A stretch of DNA of 64,000 bases from Arthrobacter sp. zg-Y1110 (GTDB lineage Bacteria; Actinomycetota; Actinomycetes; Actinomycetales; Micrococcaceae): assembly GCF_025244865.1 (NCBI RefSeq), contig NZ_CP104272.1, positions 2,790,001 through 2,854,000 of the forward strand. Direction: 5' to 3'. The notes below the pieces were generated by a model, which saw only the letters and a program-made list of their open reading frames with translations, had not been told where the DNA came from and made no database searches. A program made the translations under genes and the position numbers. Position 1 is the stretch's first letter; the number at the start of each line of letters is the position of its first letter. Shown here piece by piece: positions 25,398 through 34,396 of the stretch.

Positions 25398-26576
25398 ATG
25401 TCCCCCGCGCTTCAAGCCATCACCAATGCCCATGTGGTTCCGGTCACCGGCAGGCCCTTCGACGGCACCGTCATCGTCGAGGACGGACGGATCCGGGAGC
25501 TTGGCCCCGACGTCGTTGTGCCCGCAGGCGCCCGGGTGCTCGACGCCGGAGGACAGTGGCTGCTGCCCGGGCTGGTGGATGCGCACACCCACCTCGGCGT
25601 GCATGAGGAGGGTGAAGGCTGGGCCGGCAACGATTCCAACGAGATGACGGACCCGGTGATGGCGGGCGTCCGCGCCCTGGACGCCGTCAACCCCTTTGAT
25701 ACAGGGTTCGACGACGCGCTGGCCGGCGGAGTGACCACGGCGAACATCAACCCCGGTTCCGGCAACCCGATCGGCGGGCAGGCAGTGGCGCTGCACACGC
25801 ACGGGCGCTATCTGGAGGAAATGGTGCTGCGCGCACCCAGCGGCCTGAAGTCCGCGCTCGGAGAGAACCCGAAGCGGATCTACAGCGACAAGAAGCAGAC
25901 CCCCTCCACGCGTTTGGGTACGGCGATGGTGATCCGGCAGGCCTTTATGGATGCGCAGAACTATCTGGGCAAGGCGGACCCGAACGCCCGCGACCCGCAC
26001 CTCGAAGCCCTGGCCATGGTGCTGAAGCGGGAAATCCCCTGGCGGCAGCATGCCCACCGGGCGGACGATATCGGCACCGCCCTGCGGCTGGCGGACGAGT
26101 TCGGCTACGACCTGGTGCTGGACCACGGCACCGAGGCGCACCTGCTGGCCGACGTCCTGGCCGAACGCGGCATCCCGGTGCTCATCGGTCCGCTCTTCAC
26201 CACCCGTTCGAAGGTGGAGCTGCGCGGCCGCAGTATGGCAAATCCCGGGAAACTGGCTGCTGCCGGGGTGGAGATCTCCATCATCACCGACCATCCGGTG
26301 GTCCCCATCAATTTCCTGATCTACCAAGCCGCGCTCGCGGTGAAGGAGGGGCTGGACCCCGACGAGGCACTGCGTGCCGTGACGATCAATCCCGCCCGGG
26401 TCCTGGGCCTCGCGGACCGGCTCGGTTCCCTGGAACCCGGCAAGGACGCGGATCTGGTCCTGTGGAGCGGCGATCCGCTGGACGTCATGCAGCGGGCGCT
26501 GAAGGTGTGGATCGGCGGCCGGGAGGTCTACCGCTATGACCTTGAGGCCCGCGAACAGATCGTGGCGCCCCGCTGA
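25398..26576 (+). CDS. amidohydrolase (imidazolonepropionase-like)
   Basis: A 392-residue TIM-barrel hydrolase. N-terminal beta-sandwich, then the metal motif GLVDAHTHLG at about residues 57-66, the carboxylate/metal segment with REIPWRQHAHRADDI (about 213-227), DHGTEAH (about 243), and the catalytic Asp in IITDHPVVPINFL (about 300). The C-terminal LGLADRLGSLEPGKDADLVLWSGDPL is the family signature. Two metals are expected. The substrate is unknown, possibly a cyclic amide or dipeptide. Its TGA overlaps the next ATG (TGATG). Confidence 0.9.
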   Translation: MSPALQAITNAHVVPVTGRPFDGTVIVEDGRIRELGPDVVVPAGARVLDAGGQWLLPGLVDAHTHLGVHEEGEGWAGNDSNEMTDPVMAGVRALDAVNPFDTGFDDALAGGVTTANINPGSGNPIGGQAVALHTHGRYLEEMVLRAPSGLKSALGENPKRIYSDKKQTPSTRLGTAMVIRQAFMDAQNYLGKADPNARDPHLEALAMVLKREIPWRQHAHRADDIGTALRLADEFGYDLVLDHGTEAHLLADVLAERGIPVLIGPLFTTRSKVELRGRSMANPGKLAAAGVEISIITDHPVVPINFLIYQAALAVKEGLDPDEALRAVTINPARVLGLADRLGSLEPGKDADLVLWSGDPLDVMQRALKVWIGGREVYRYDLEAREQIVAPR

Positions 26577-27019
26577 TGGGACCGGGTTCCGGCACCCCTG
26601 CGCCGCGCACTCCCGCGCCGCGCGCCCGCCCGCCCCGCATCATCCGGGCGGCGGCGGCCGCCTGGCTGGCGGCAGCTGCGCTGGTGGCCACGGCGGGTGT
26701 CTCCTTCATCATTTCGGCCCGGACCCAGCACCAGGACAGCGCTGCGCTGACCTTGTTGGGAACCCTGGCCCTGGTGCTTGCTGCCCTGAGCGCCTACAGC
26801 GTGCTGCGCCTGCGCTCGGGGAAGCGCAGCGCCCGGGAAACACTGAGCAGCATCGGTGTGATTGCCGGGTTCCCGCTGCTCTTCCGCGGCCCGGCGCTGG
26901 TAGCCGTAGGCCTGGTGCTGCTGGCCTGCACGGCGCTGCTCTGGCTGCCGCAGAGCAGCAGGTATTTCCAGCTCCGCGACCCCAGGAAGCGCAAGGGGCG
27001 CAGGGATACGGCTTCCTAG
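26576..27019 (+). CDS. four-helix membrane protein
   Basis: A 147-residue protein. A Pro/Ala/Arg-rich cytoplasmic N-terminus (PAPRTPAPRARPPR) is followed by four hydrophobic segments at about 24-48, 56-77, 88-102 and 106-124, and a basic tail (DPRKRKGRRDTAS). It is translationally coupled to the amidohydrolase. Its stop interlocks with that of the convergent metB gene at CTAG. Function unknown. Confidence 0.7.
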   Translation: MGPGSGTPAPRTPAPRARPPRIIRAAAAAWLAAAALVATAGVSFIISARTQHQDSAALTLLGTLALVLAALSAYSVLRLRSGKRSARETLSSIGVIAGFPLLFRGPALVAVGLVLLACTALLWLPQSSRYFQLRDPRKRKGRRDTAS

Positions 27020-28161
27020 AGCTGCCCCAGCGCCTGGTCGAGGTCCGCAATGAGGTCCTCGACATCCTCCAGGCCCACCGAAAGCCGCAGCAGGTTCTCC
27101 GGCACGGCCAGTTCGGTGCCCTTGACCGAAGCGTGGGTCATTTCCGAGGGGTAGTTCATCAGGGACTCCACCCCGCCCAGGGATTCGGCGAGCAGGAACA
27201 GCCGGGTGGATTCGGCCACTTTCCGGGCCGCTGTCTCGCCGCCCTTGAAGGACACCGAAACCATTCCGCCGAAGTCCTTCATCTGGGCCTTGGCCAGGTC
27301 ATGCCCCGGATGCTCTTCCAGTCCCGGATACAGCACGTGCTCCACTGCTGGCTGCTCCTTCAGCCACTTCGCCACGGCCATTGCGCTGGCGGAATGCCGG
27401 TCCATCCGCACCGCCAGGGTCTTCAGGCCGCGGGTGGTCAGCCAGGCTTCCATCGGCGCGGAGACCGCACCGACAGCGAACTGGATGAATCTGATCTCCT
27501 CCGCCATGGCGTCGTCGTTCAGGATTACGGCACCGCCTACGGCGTCGGAGTGCCCGCCGATGTACTTGGTGGTCGAGTGCACGACGATGTCGGCCCCCAG
27601 GGCCAGCGGCTGCTGCAGGTACGGGGACGCAAAGGTGTTGTCGACCACCAGGAGAGCACCGGCGTCGTGTGCTGCCTGTGCCGTTGCGGCGATGTCGCTG
27701 ATCTTCATCATCGGGTTCGACGGTGTTTCGAGCCAGACGATCTTCGTGTTCCCGGCCGCGATGGCAGCCGCAACCGCCGCGGCGTCGGACATGTCCACGG
27801 CAGCATTGGTGATTCCCCACTTGCCCAGCACCTTGTTGATCAGGCGGTAGGTTCCGCCGTAGGCATCGTTGCCCAGGACGATGTGGTCCCCGGGAGCCAG
27901 CAGCCCCCGGATGAGGGCGTCCTCCGCGGCCAGCCCGGAGCTGAAGGAGAAGGCATGCCTGCCGCCTTCCAGTGCTGCAAGCTGCTGCTGCAGCGAATCC
28001 CGGGTGGGGTTGGTTCCGCGGCCGTACTCATAGCCGTTGCGCAGGCCGCCGATACCGTCCTGGGCGTAGGTGGTGCTCTGGTACAGCGGCGGAATAACTG
28101 CGCCCGTGGTGGGATCCGGTTCCTGGCCCGCATGGATGGCGCGGGTACTGAAGCTGCTCAT
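27016..28161 (-). CDS. metB: cystathionine gamma-synthase
   Basis: A 381-residue PLP enzyme of the Cys/Met metabolism family. STRAIHAGQEPDPTTGAVIPP is at the N-terminus, GYEYGRGTNPTRDSL near 43, the PLP-binding Lys199 in HSTTKYIGGHSD, and ESLGGVESLMNYPSEMTHAS near the end. It joins O-acylhomoserine and cysteine to cystathionine. It could also act as a gamma-lyase, which motifs alone do not separate. The cystathionine beta-synthase gene is upstream on the same strand with a 70-bp gap, so the two run a transsulfuration unit. Confidence 0.88.
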   Translation of the reverse strand: MSSFSTRAIHAGQEPDPTTGAVIPPLYQSTTYAQDGIGGLRNGYEYGRGTNPTRDSLQQQLAALEGGRHAFSFSSGLAAEDALIRGLLAPGDHIVLGNDAYGGTYRLINKVLGKWGITNAAVDMSDAAAVAAAIAAGNTKIVWLETPSNPMMKISDIAATAQAAHDAGALLVVDNTFASPYLQQPLALGADIVVHSTTKYIGGHSDAVGGAVILNDDAMAEEIRFIQFAVGAVSAPMEAWLTTRGLKTLAVRMDRHSASAMAVAKWLKEQPAVEHVLYPGLEEHPGHDLAKAQMKDFGGMVSVSFKGGETAARKVAESTRLFLLAESLGGVESLMNYPSEMTHASVKGTELAVPENLLRLSVGLEDVEDLIADLDQALGQL

Positions 28162-28231
28162 GGTGTTCTCCTAGCGCCGGCCGGGACCGGCAGATTGGTG
28201 CAGGCAGCACCCCTGCGAAGGTGCGCCGGGG

Positions 28232-29611
28232 TTACAGGCTCAGGTACGAAAGTAGGTCGTGCCGGGTCAGCATGCCAACGGCTGCGCCATCGGACGTAAC
28301 CATGACGGCGTCGTCCTCCTGCAGCTTGGAGCGCGCGGCGGCCACGTTGTCCCCCGCACCCACCAGCTCCGGACGCGGCCCCATATGCTCGCTGATCCGA
28401 TCCGTCGGCTTGGCCTCGCCGCGGAAGAGCTTCTCCGTCAGCGAGCGCTCATCCACGGATCCGAGGACTTCGCCCAGGACCACCGGCGGTTCCTGCGAGA
28501 GGACAGGCAGATACGAGACCCCGTACTCGTTCAGGATGGCGATGACGTCCCGCACGGTTTCGTTTGGATGGGTATGGACCAGTTCCGGCAGCGAGCCGTC
28601 CTTGGTGGCCAGCACGTCGCGGACGGTGGCCTGCTCCCCGCTGTCCTGCAGGAAACCGTAGGAGCGCATCCACTCGTCGTTGAAAATCTTGCCCATGTAT
28701 CCGCGGCCGCTGTCCGGCAGCAGGACCACAACGACGTCGTCGGGCCCCAGCGAGCGGGCAACTTCAAGGGCCGCCGTGACGGCCATGCCCGAGGAACCGC
28801 CTACCAGCAGGCCTTCCTCCCGGGCGAGGCGGCGGGTCATGGTGAAGGACTCCGCGTCCTTCACGGCAATCACCTCGTCCGGCACGGACGGATCGTAGTT
28901 GTCCGGCCACATGTCCTCCCCCACGCCTTCCACGAAGTAGGGGCGGCCCGTGCCGCCGGAATACACTGACCCGTCCGGGTCAGCGGCAATCACGCGTACC
29001 GGCCCGGAGGCACGTTCCGCGGAGACTTCCTTCAGATAGCGTCCAGTGCCGGTAATGGTGCCGCCCGTTCCGGCGCCTGCCACGAAGTGCGTCACCCGGC
29101 CGTCCGTATCCGCCCAGATTTCCGGTCCCGTGGATTCGTAGTGGCTGGCCGGGGCCGACGGGTTGGAGAACTGGTCCGGCTTGTAGGCGCCGTCGATCTC
29201 GCGCACCAGCCGGTCGGAGACTCCGTAATAGGAGTCGGGGCTGTCCGGAGCGACCGCCGTCGGGGTGACCACCACTTCGGCACCGTAGGCACGCAGTACG
29301 TCCCGCTTCTCCACCCCCACCTTGTCCGGGGTAACGAAGATGCATTTATAGCCCTTCTGCTGGGCCACCAACGCCAGCCCGACGCCGGTGTTGCCGCTGG
29401 TGGGCTCAACCACCGTGCCGCCGGGCAGCAGCTTCCCCTCACGCTCGGCCGTGTCGATCATCTTCACGGCAATGCGGTCCTTCACGGATCCGCCCGGGTT
29501 CAGGTACTCCAGCTTCACCAGGACGGTGGCACTGATGCCTTCGGTCACGTGGTGGAGCTTCACCAAGGGAGTGTTGCCGATCAGGTCCAGGACGGTATTG
29601 GCATACTTCAT
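28232..29611 (-). CDS. cbs: cystathionine beta-synthase with CBS pair
   Basis: 459 residues from ATG 29611. A GTG at 29620 has better spacing to GGAAGG and may be the true start. Residues 1-320 are a fold-type II PLP domain with Lys44 in NPGGSVKDRIA, EPTSGNTGVGLALVA, and GAGTGGTITGTGRYLKE. Residues ~335-459 are two CBS motifs, where adenosine-type ligands may bind. The enzyme condenses serine (or O-acetylserine) with homocysteine. With metB it links cysteine and methionine metabolism. Confidence 0.92.
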   Translation of the reverse strand: MKYANTVLDLIGNTPLVKLHHVTEGISATVLVKLEYLNPGGSVKDRIAVKMIDTAEREGKLLPGGTVVEPTSGNTGVGLALVAQQKGYKCIFVTPDKVGVEKRDVLRAYGAEVVVTPTAVAPDSPDSYYGVSDRLVREIDGAYKPDQFSNPSAPASHYESTGPEIWADTDGRVTHFVAGAGTGGTITGTGRYLKEVSAERASGPVRVIAADPDGSVYSGGTGRPYFVEGVGEDMWPDNYDPSVPDEVIAVKDAESFTMTRRLAREEGLLVGGSSGMAVTAALEVARSLGPDDVVVVLLPDSGRGYMGKIFNDEWMRSYGFLQDSGEQATVRDVLATKDGSLPELVHTHPNETVRDVIAILNEYGVSYLPVLSQEPPVVLGEVLGSVDERSLTEKLFRGEAKPTDRISEHMGPRPELVGAGDNVAAARSKLQEDDAVMVTSDGAAVGMLTRHDLLSYLSL

Positions 29612-29736
29612 GTGACCCACGGTACTTCTTCCTTCCCGCTGTGGCATGGGGGACGGAACGCGGCGTAGCAAAAGCCACAATCGGGGCAGCCAGCAGTGCG
29701 GGCAGAAGCGGGGGTGGTACGTGCAACGATAGTTGC

Positions 29737-30717
29737 ATGTCCTTCACTGCCGCTGTTCCAGCGCTGCAGCAGGCTCACTCCGGTCTGGTGCGCTGCTGGG
29801 AGTCCCCCGCCCCGTACTGCCTGCAGACTTCGCTGCGCATCCTGGTCCGCGGTAAGCAGGATCCGACCATCCGCCTCGGCCCGGGTGTTGCGTGGCTGGC
29901 CTTCCTCACCCCGGAGGGTCCGGCCACCCTGAACCTTCGCGAGGAACCCGTCCCGGCCCCCGGCGCACGGGTCCGCGCCCAGGCCTGGGGACCGGGTGCC
30001 CGGTGCGCGCTGGACTCGGTACCCGCCCTGCTGGGCGAACACGACGACTGGTCCGGCTTCGACGACGAGGCGTTCCTCGCCACCCTGCCCCGAATGGTCA
30101 CCGAGACCCGGCGCCGGAACCTCTCCCTGCGGCTGCCGAGCACGGGCCGGATCATGGACAGCCTGATCCCTGTGGTGCTGGAGCAGAAAGTCACCGTGCT
30201 GGAGGCCTACTACGCCTGGCGCTACCTGGTGACCCGCTACGGCGTTGATGCACCCGGCCCGGCGCCGTCGGGCATGAAAGCCTCCCCTGCCCCGGAGACC
30301 TGGCGGAAGATCCCCAGCTGGGACTGGCACCGGGCACGGGTGGACCTCTCCCGTTCCACCACCATCCTGCGGGCCTGTGCACTCGCCTCGGGGCTGGAGC
30401 GGCTGGCCGGGGATCCGCTCGGCGAGGAGCTGACCGCCAAGCTCTGCTCGGTGCCGGGAATCGGCGTGTGGAGCGCTGCGGAAATCACCCAGCGGACACA
30501 CGGCGCTCCGGATTCCGTCTCCGTTGGCGACTACCATCTGGCCGCCTACGTGGGCGCGGCCCTCACCGGGAAGCGGACCGACGACGCCGGCATGCTGGAG
30601 CTGCTCGCACCCTGGCGGGGCCACCGCCAGCGGGTGGTGCGGATGATCATGCTCAGCGGTTACCGCAAACCCACCTACGGGCCGAAGCTCGCCCCGATGG
30701 ATCACCGCCGACGCTGA
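29737..30717 (+). CDS. DNA-3-methyladenine glycosylase II-like (HhH-GPD)
   Basis: A 326-residue AlkA-like base-excision enzyme. The helix-hairpin-helix LCSVPGIGVWSA is at about 236-247, with the catalytic Asp265 in SVSVGDYHLAAYV. An N-terminal beta domain precedes it. It should release alkylated purines from DNA. Start uncertain: ATG 29737 has no strong Shine-Dalgarno sequence, and an in-frame ATG lies ~90 bp upstream close to the divergent cbs start. Confidence 0.87.
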   Translation: MSFTAAVPALQQAHSGLVRCWESPAPYCLQTSLRILVRGKQDPTIRLGPGVAWLAFLTPEGPATLNLREEPVPAPGARVRAQAWGPGARCALDSVPALLGEHDDWSGFDDEAFLATLPRMVTETRRRNLSLRLPSTGRIMDSLIPVVLEQKVTVLEAYYAWRYLVTRYGVDAPGPAPSGMKASPAPETWRKIPSWDWHRARVDLSRSTTILRACALASGLERLAGDPLGEELTAKLCSVPGIGVWSAAEITQRTHGAPDSVSVGDYHLAAYVGAALTGKRTDDAGMLELLAPWRGHRQRVVRMIMLSGYRKPTYGPKLAPMDHRRR

Positions 30718-30771
30718 GGTATTCGAGGGTCGGTTGCACGGCGGTTTCCGTGGAAGTCCTATGGTGGGGGA

Positions 30772-31056
30772 ATGGAAACCAATACCCCCATCAATCTCCG
30801 CGCCACCCTGGTCCCGAACGCCGGCGAGCACATGCGCGTGAAGCTGGCCCTGGACATCGCCATTGAGCAGGTACGGACGGAACCGGGCTGCCTGCGCTAC
30901 GAAATCATTGAGGACTCGGAGGCGGCAATTGTGCTGGCGGAACAGTGGGCCTCCCGCGAGGATCTGGAGCGCCATGCCCGTGGTGCAGCCCTCCAGGACC
31001 TGCAGGAATCCCTCAGCGCCCTGCTGGCCGAACCGCTCAAGGTGGAACGGGTCTAA
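30772..31056 (+). CDS. ABM-fold protein (putative quinol monooxygenase)
   Basis: A 94-residue single-domain ferredoxin-like barrel of the antibiotic biosynthesis monooxygenase superfamily. VRTEPGCLRYEIIEDSEAAIVLAEQWASREDLERHARG (residues ~34-71) is the typical block, with E-P-G-C at the turn and W near position 60. Members include YgiN-like quinol oxygenases and heme-degrading enzymes. No substrate can be assigned. It follows the glycosylase gene by 54 bp on the same strand. Confidence 0.82.
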   Translation: METNTPINLRATLVPNAGEHMRVKLALDIAIEQVRTEPGCLRYEIIEDSEAAIVLAEQWASREDLERHARGAALQDLQESLSALLAEPLKVERV

Positions 31057-31063
31057 CCGGGCG

Positions 31064-32656
31064 TCAGTTCGGGGCGATTGCCATCCGGTAGATGGATTCG
31101 GGTTCCGCCCCGAACCGTTTCAGCACCGCGACCACCGCTTCCTCATGATCTGAGTCCACCGCTGCCTGCACCCGGAACCGCTCATCGAAATCGATGAGGC
31201 GCTTTTCGCTGCGGAAAGAATCGGTCCGGATCTTCCCGGAGTAGACAGCGGTGTCGGAGAGCTCCAGGGAGCGGGCGCCGGCCATCAGCAGCGCGTCCCG
31301 CAGCCCGTCAATGCGCTCGGTGTTGACCACCGCGCTGACGACATGGCTGGGTGCGGAGTGCCGGACGTCACCGCCGGGGCTTCCGTCCACCGCCGCCCGG
31401 CCTGCTGCCGTGGGCCGGGCGCTGATGCCGCTGAGTGAATATGCGGACGAGTCCTGCTGGACGCGGTCAAGGTCCTCCTGCTCCGGACCCGGCTCCTTCA
31501 GCCCTATGGTCCGGGAAATGACGGCGGCAACAATCCAGCTGAGCACGAAGGAGAAGAGCACCACGGAAACGAGGGCCACGATCTGGTGCCACAGCAGCAT
31601 TCCCCCGCCGCCGGAGAAGATGCCGTCATCTCCGGCCGGGTTCACTGAACTGTCCCCGAAGAAACCCAGCAGGAAGGACCCCAGCACACCGCCCACGAAA
31701 TGGACGGCAATGACGTCCAGGGCGTCGTCGTAATGCAGGACGCTCTTGAGCCGCACCGCCACCACGCACACGCATCCCGCGATCAGTCCGATCAGCAGGG
31801 CCGCCCCGGTGCCGACATAGCCTGCGCAGGGCGTGATGGTGGCCAGGCCCGCAACTGCACCGGAAATGGCTCCTACCAGCGTGCAGTGTCCTCTGGTGAT
31901 CCGCTCCACAAGCAACCAGGTGAGCATCGCGGCCGATCCTGCCACGTGGGTATTGATCAGCGCCTGCGCGGCAATGTCGTTGGCCTGCAGCCCGTCACCC
32001 GCATTGAATCCGAACCACCCGAACCAGAGAATGCCACCGCCCACCAGCATCAGCGGAAGGTTGTTGGGCGAGTTCCGAAGGTTGGGCCACCCGCGCCGCC
32101 GGCCCACCACCAGCAGCACCGCCACGGCGGCGGCACCCGCGGAGGCGTGCACCACCATGCCGCCGGCCCAGTCCTGGGCACCGAGCTGGAACAGCCAACC
32201 CTTTGGATGCCAGAGCCAGCGCGCCACCTGCGGATAGACCAGGATGGAGAATGCTGCAAGGAAAACCACCCAGCCGGCGAACCGGAGCCTGCCGGCTGTC
32301 GCGCCGGTGAGCAGTGCGGGAGTGATCACCGCGAACATCATCTGGTAGGCCACGAAGGCCAGCGTTGGAATGGTCACGCCCGCCGCAACGGTGTGGAACT
32401 GCGGAGTGTCGACGTCGATAAGCGCAAAGGCATCGAATTCGCCGAGCACGGAGTTGCCCCGGTTGCTGAAGGCCAGGGTGTACCCGACCAGGATCCAGGT
32501 CACCGAGATGATTCCGAGCGGGATGATGTTCTGCATCAGCATGGTCAGGACGTTACGGACCGGAACCATCCCGCCGTAGAAGAGTGCCAGGCCCGGGGTC
32601 ATAAACAGCACCAGCCCGGCGCAGATCAGCACCCACGCGGTGTCCGCCCCGTTCAT
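31064..32656 (-). CDS. amt: ammonium transporter with C-terminal PII-like domain
   Basis: A 530-residue protein, about 100 longer than usual Amt. Residues 1-385 are the 11-span channel: FYGGMVPVRN near 27, pore His170 and His319 (AGGMVVHASAG and DVIAVHFVGGVLG), GWFGFNAG, and the cytoplasmic tail EQEDLDRVQQDSSAY. After a Ser/Gly/Ala linker (~410-437), residues 438-530 resemble a GlnB/PII fold: HVVSAVVNTERIDGLRDALLMAG, a TAVYSGKIR strand-loop, FRVQAAVDSDHEEAVVAVLKRFG. The usual T-loop uridylylation Tyr cannot be identified. Such a domain would let the channel sense its own regulatory signal (inference). GGGGAGG precedes the ATG. Confidence 0.92.
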   Translation of the reverse strand: MNGADTAWVLICAGLVLFMTPGLALFYGGMVPVRNVLTMLMQNIIPLGIISVTWILVGYTLAFSNRGNSVLGEFDAFALIDVDTPQFHTVAAGVTIPTLAFVAYQMMFAVITPALLTGATAGRLRFAGWVVFLAAFSILVYPQVARWLWHPKGWLFQLGAQDWAGGMVVHASAGAAAVAVLLVVGRRRGWPNLRNSPNNLPLMLVGGGILWFGWFGFNAGDGLQANDIAAQALINTHVAGSAAMLTWLLVERITRGHCTLVGAISGAVAGLATITPCAGYVGTGAALLIGLIAGCVCVVAVRLKSVLHYDDALDVIAVHFVGGVLGSFLLGFFGDSSVNPAGDDGIFSGGGGMLLWHQIVALVSVVLFSFVLSWIVAAVISRTIGLKEPGPEQEDLDRVQQDSSAYSLSGISARPTAAGRAAVDGSPGGDVRHSAPSHVVSAVVNTERIDGLRDALLMAGARSLELSDTAVYSGKIRTDSFRSEKRLIDFDERFRVQAAVDSDHEEAVVAVLKRFGAEPESIYRMAIAPN

Positions 32657-32866
32657 GCCGGCCTCCCCGGGATGTCAGGTGTTCCGGTTCCGGCTTTGCC
32701 GATTGTTCCGCTGCTGCCGCACATACGATCCCCGCTTCCAACTCCGCTTTTATCAAGCCGTGGGCGTTCGAGTGGCGGAGGCCCGAAAAGCTGTGACGGG
32801 ACCCCGGACCAATTGAGCGTACCGCCGGGCCGGGAGGCATCAGAAGGGTGCGGGCGCGAAGACAGC

Positions 32867-32899
32867 CCGGCAGGACCGATTTGGTTTCGGTCCTGCCGG
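32867..32899 (-). terminator. hairpin after formaldehyde dehydrogenase gene
   Basis: A 13-bp perfect stem (CCGGCAGGACCGA / TCGGTCCTGCCGG) with a 7-nt loop, beginning 48 bp after the fdhA stop on the minus strand. A second smaller hairpin (GTCCGTCC/GGACGGAC) lies between at 32913-32939. The rest of the ~290-bp gap before amt holds nothing else recognisable. Confidence 0.7.
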
Positions 32900-32946
32900 C
32901 GTGCTGCTGTTCGTCCGTCCTCCTGCTTAGCGGACGGACCGGTGGA

Positions 32947-34167
32947 CTAGTGCGAACCCACCATCCCGTTCGGGTCGATGACGTATTTCTTCGCCACGCC
33001 CGAATCGAACTCACGATAGGCTTCGGGTGCTTGGTCCAGGCTGATCGGCGTGGCGCTGACGGCCTTGGCGATCTGCACCTTGTCATGCAGGATCGCCGTC
33101 ATCAGTTCACGGTTGTACTTCATCACCGGACACTGCCCGGTGGTGAAGGACAGCGACTTGGCCCAGCCGGTACCCAGGTTGATGCTGAGCGAACCCTTCT
33201 GCGCCGCCTCGTCCACGCCGCCCGGATCGCCGGTCACGTACAGTCCCGGGATGCCCAGTGCCCCGCCGGCAGCCGTGACGTCCATCAGCGAGTTCAGCAC
33301 AGTGGCCGGTGCCTCGCTGCTTGACCCGGCACCGTGGCCGCGGGCCTCGAACCCGACGGCGTCGACGGCGCAGTCCACTTCCGGCACCCCGAGGATCATT
33401 TCGATCTGGTCCTGAGGAGCACCCAGCGATACATCCACGGTTTCGCAGCCGAAGCTGCGCGCCTGGGCCAGCCGCTCCTCATTCAGGTCACCGACAATCA
33501 CCACGGCGGCGCCCAGCAACTGTGCCGAGACTGCTGCCGCCAGACCGACTGGTCCCGCCCCGGCGATGTAGACGGTGGAGCCAACCCCCACCCCGGCGGT
33601 GACTGCGCCGTGATAGCCGGTGGGGAAGATATCCGAAAGCATGGTGAGGTCAAGGATCTTCTCCATGGCCTGGTCCTTGTCCGGGAACCGCAGCAGGTTC
33701 CAGTCCGCGTACGGTACCAGGGCATACTCGGCCTGGCCGCCCACCCAGCCGCCCATATCCACGTATCCGTAGGCGCTGCCGGGGCGGTCGGGGTTCACGT
33801 TCAGGCAGATGCCGGTCTTGCGTTCCTTGCAGTTGCGGCAGCGGCCGCAGGAAATGTTGAACGGCACCGAGACCAGGTCGCCCACCTTGATGAACTCCAC
33901 GTCCGATCCGGTTTCCACCACTTCCCCGGTGATCTCATGGCCCAGAATCAGGTTGGGTGGCGCCGTCGTCCTCCCGCGGACCATGTGCTGGTCGGATCCG
34001 CAGATGTTGGTGGTGACCACCTTCAGGATGGCGGCGTGTGGAAGTTTGCGCCCGATGTTAGCCGGGTTAACACCCGGCCCGTCTTTCAGTTCGAAGGTGG
34101 GGTAGTCGATGTCCTGGACTTCCACCACGCCCGGTTCCAGATAGGCAATCCCTCGGTTGGAACTCAT
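32947..34167 (-). CDS. fdhA: glutathione-independent formaldehyde dehydrogenase
   Basis: A 406-residue zinc-dependent medium-chain dehydrogenase. ATG 34167 follows GAGGAC. The catalytic zinc ligands lie in NICGSDQH (Cys56) and LGHE (His77, Glu78). The structural zinc Cys residues are 107, 110, 113 and 121. The Rossmann motif is GAGPVGLAAAVSAQLLGAA. The long insert and the AYGYVDMGGWVGGQAEYALVPYADWNL block match the Pseudomonas putida FdhA type, which keeps its cofactor bound and needs no glutathione. It probably oxidises formaldehyde, or dismutates it, in the cytosol. Confidence 0.92.
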   Translation of the reverse strand: MSSNRGIAYLEPGVVEVQDIDYPTFELKDGPGVNPANIGRKLPHAAILKVVTTNICGSDQHMVRGRTTAPPNLILGHEITGEVVETGSDVEFIKVGDLVSVPFNISCGRCRNCKERKTGICLNVNPDRPGSAYGYVDMGGWVGGQAEYALVPYADWNLLRFPDKDQAMEKILDLTMLSDIFPTGYHGAVTAGVGVGSTVYIAGAGPVGLAAAVSAQLLGAAVVIVGDLNEERLAQARSFGCETVDVSLGAPQDQIEMILGVPEVDCAVDAVGFEARGHGAGSSSEAPATVLNSLMDVTAAGGALGIPGLYVTGDPGGVDEAAQKGSLSINLGTGWAKSLSFTTGQCPVMKYNRELMTAILHDKVQIAKAVSATPISLDQAPEAYREFDSGVAKKYVIDPNGMVGSH

Positions 34168-34344
34168 GTTGTCCTCGCTGTCGTCTCGTCGTCGTTGACG
34201 TCCGCACTGCTCGCTCCCCCGTGCACTCCCCCATGCGCTCCCCAGACGGTGCGCCTTATGGAAGCGAGGGTACAACGGCCGCTGCGGCGACGGTAGACGT
34301 GGCGTTTTCGAATCCGCGTAGCCCGGACGGCGCCTTTAACGCAA

Positions 34345-34378
34345 TCAGGGAAGCATCCTGGAGCGGATGCTTCCCTGA
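34345..34378 (-). terminator. hairpin after thioredoxin gene
   Basis: A 14-bp perfect stem (TCAGGGAAGCATCC and complement) with a 6-nt loop, 18 bp past the thioredoxin stop on the minus strand. No long U-tract follows, so it is a probable rather than classic terminator. Confidence 0.65.
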
Positions 34379-34396
34379 AGGAAAAAGCGGGTGGGG

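Noticed and set aside
32657..32946. GlnR binding box before amt
   Set aside because: No convincing GTnAC-N6-GAAAC spacing was found by eye. A matrix scan is needed to settle it.
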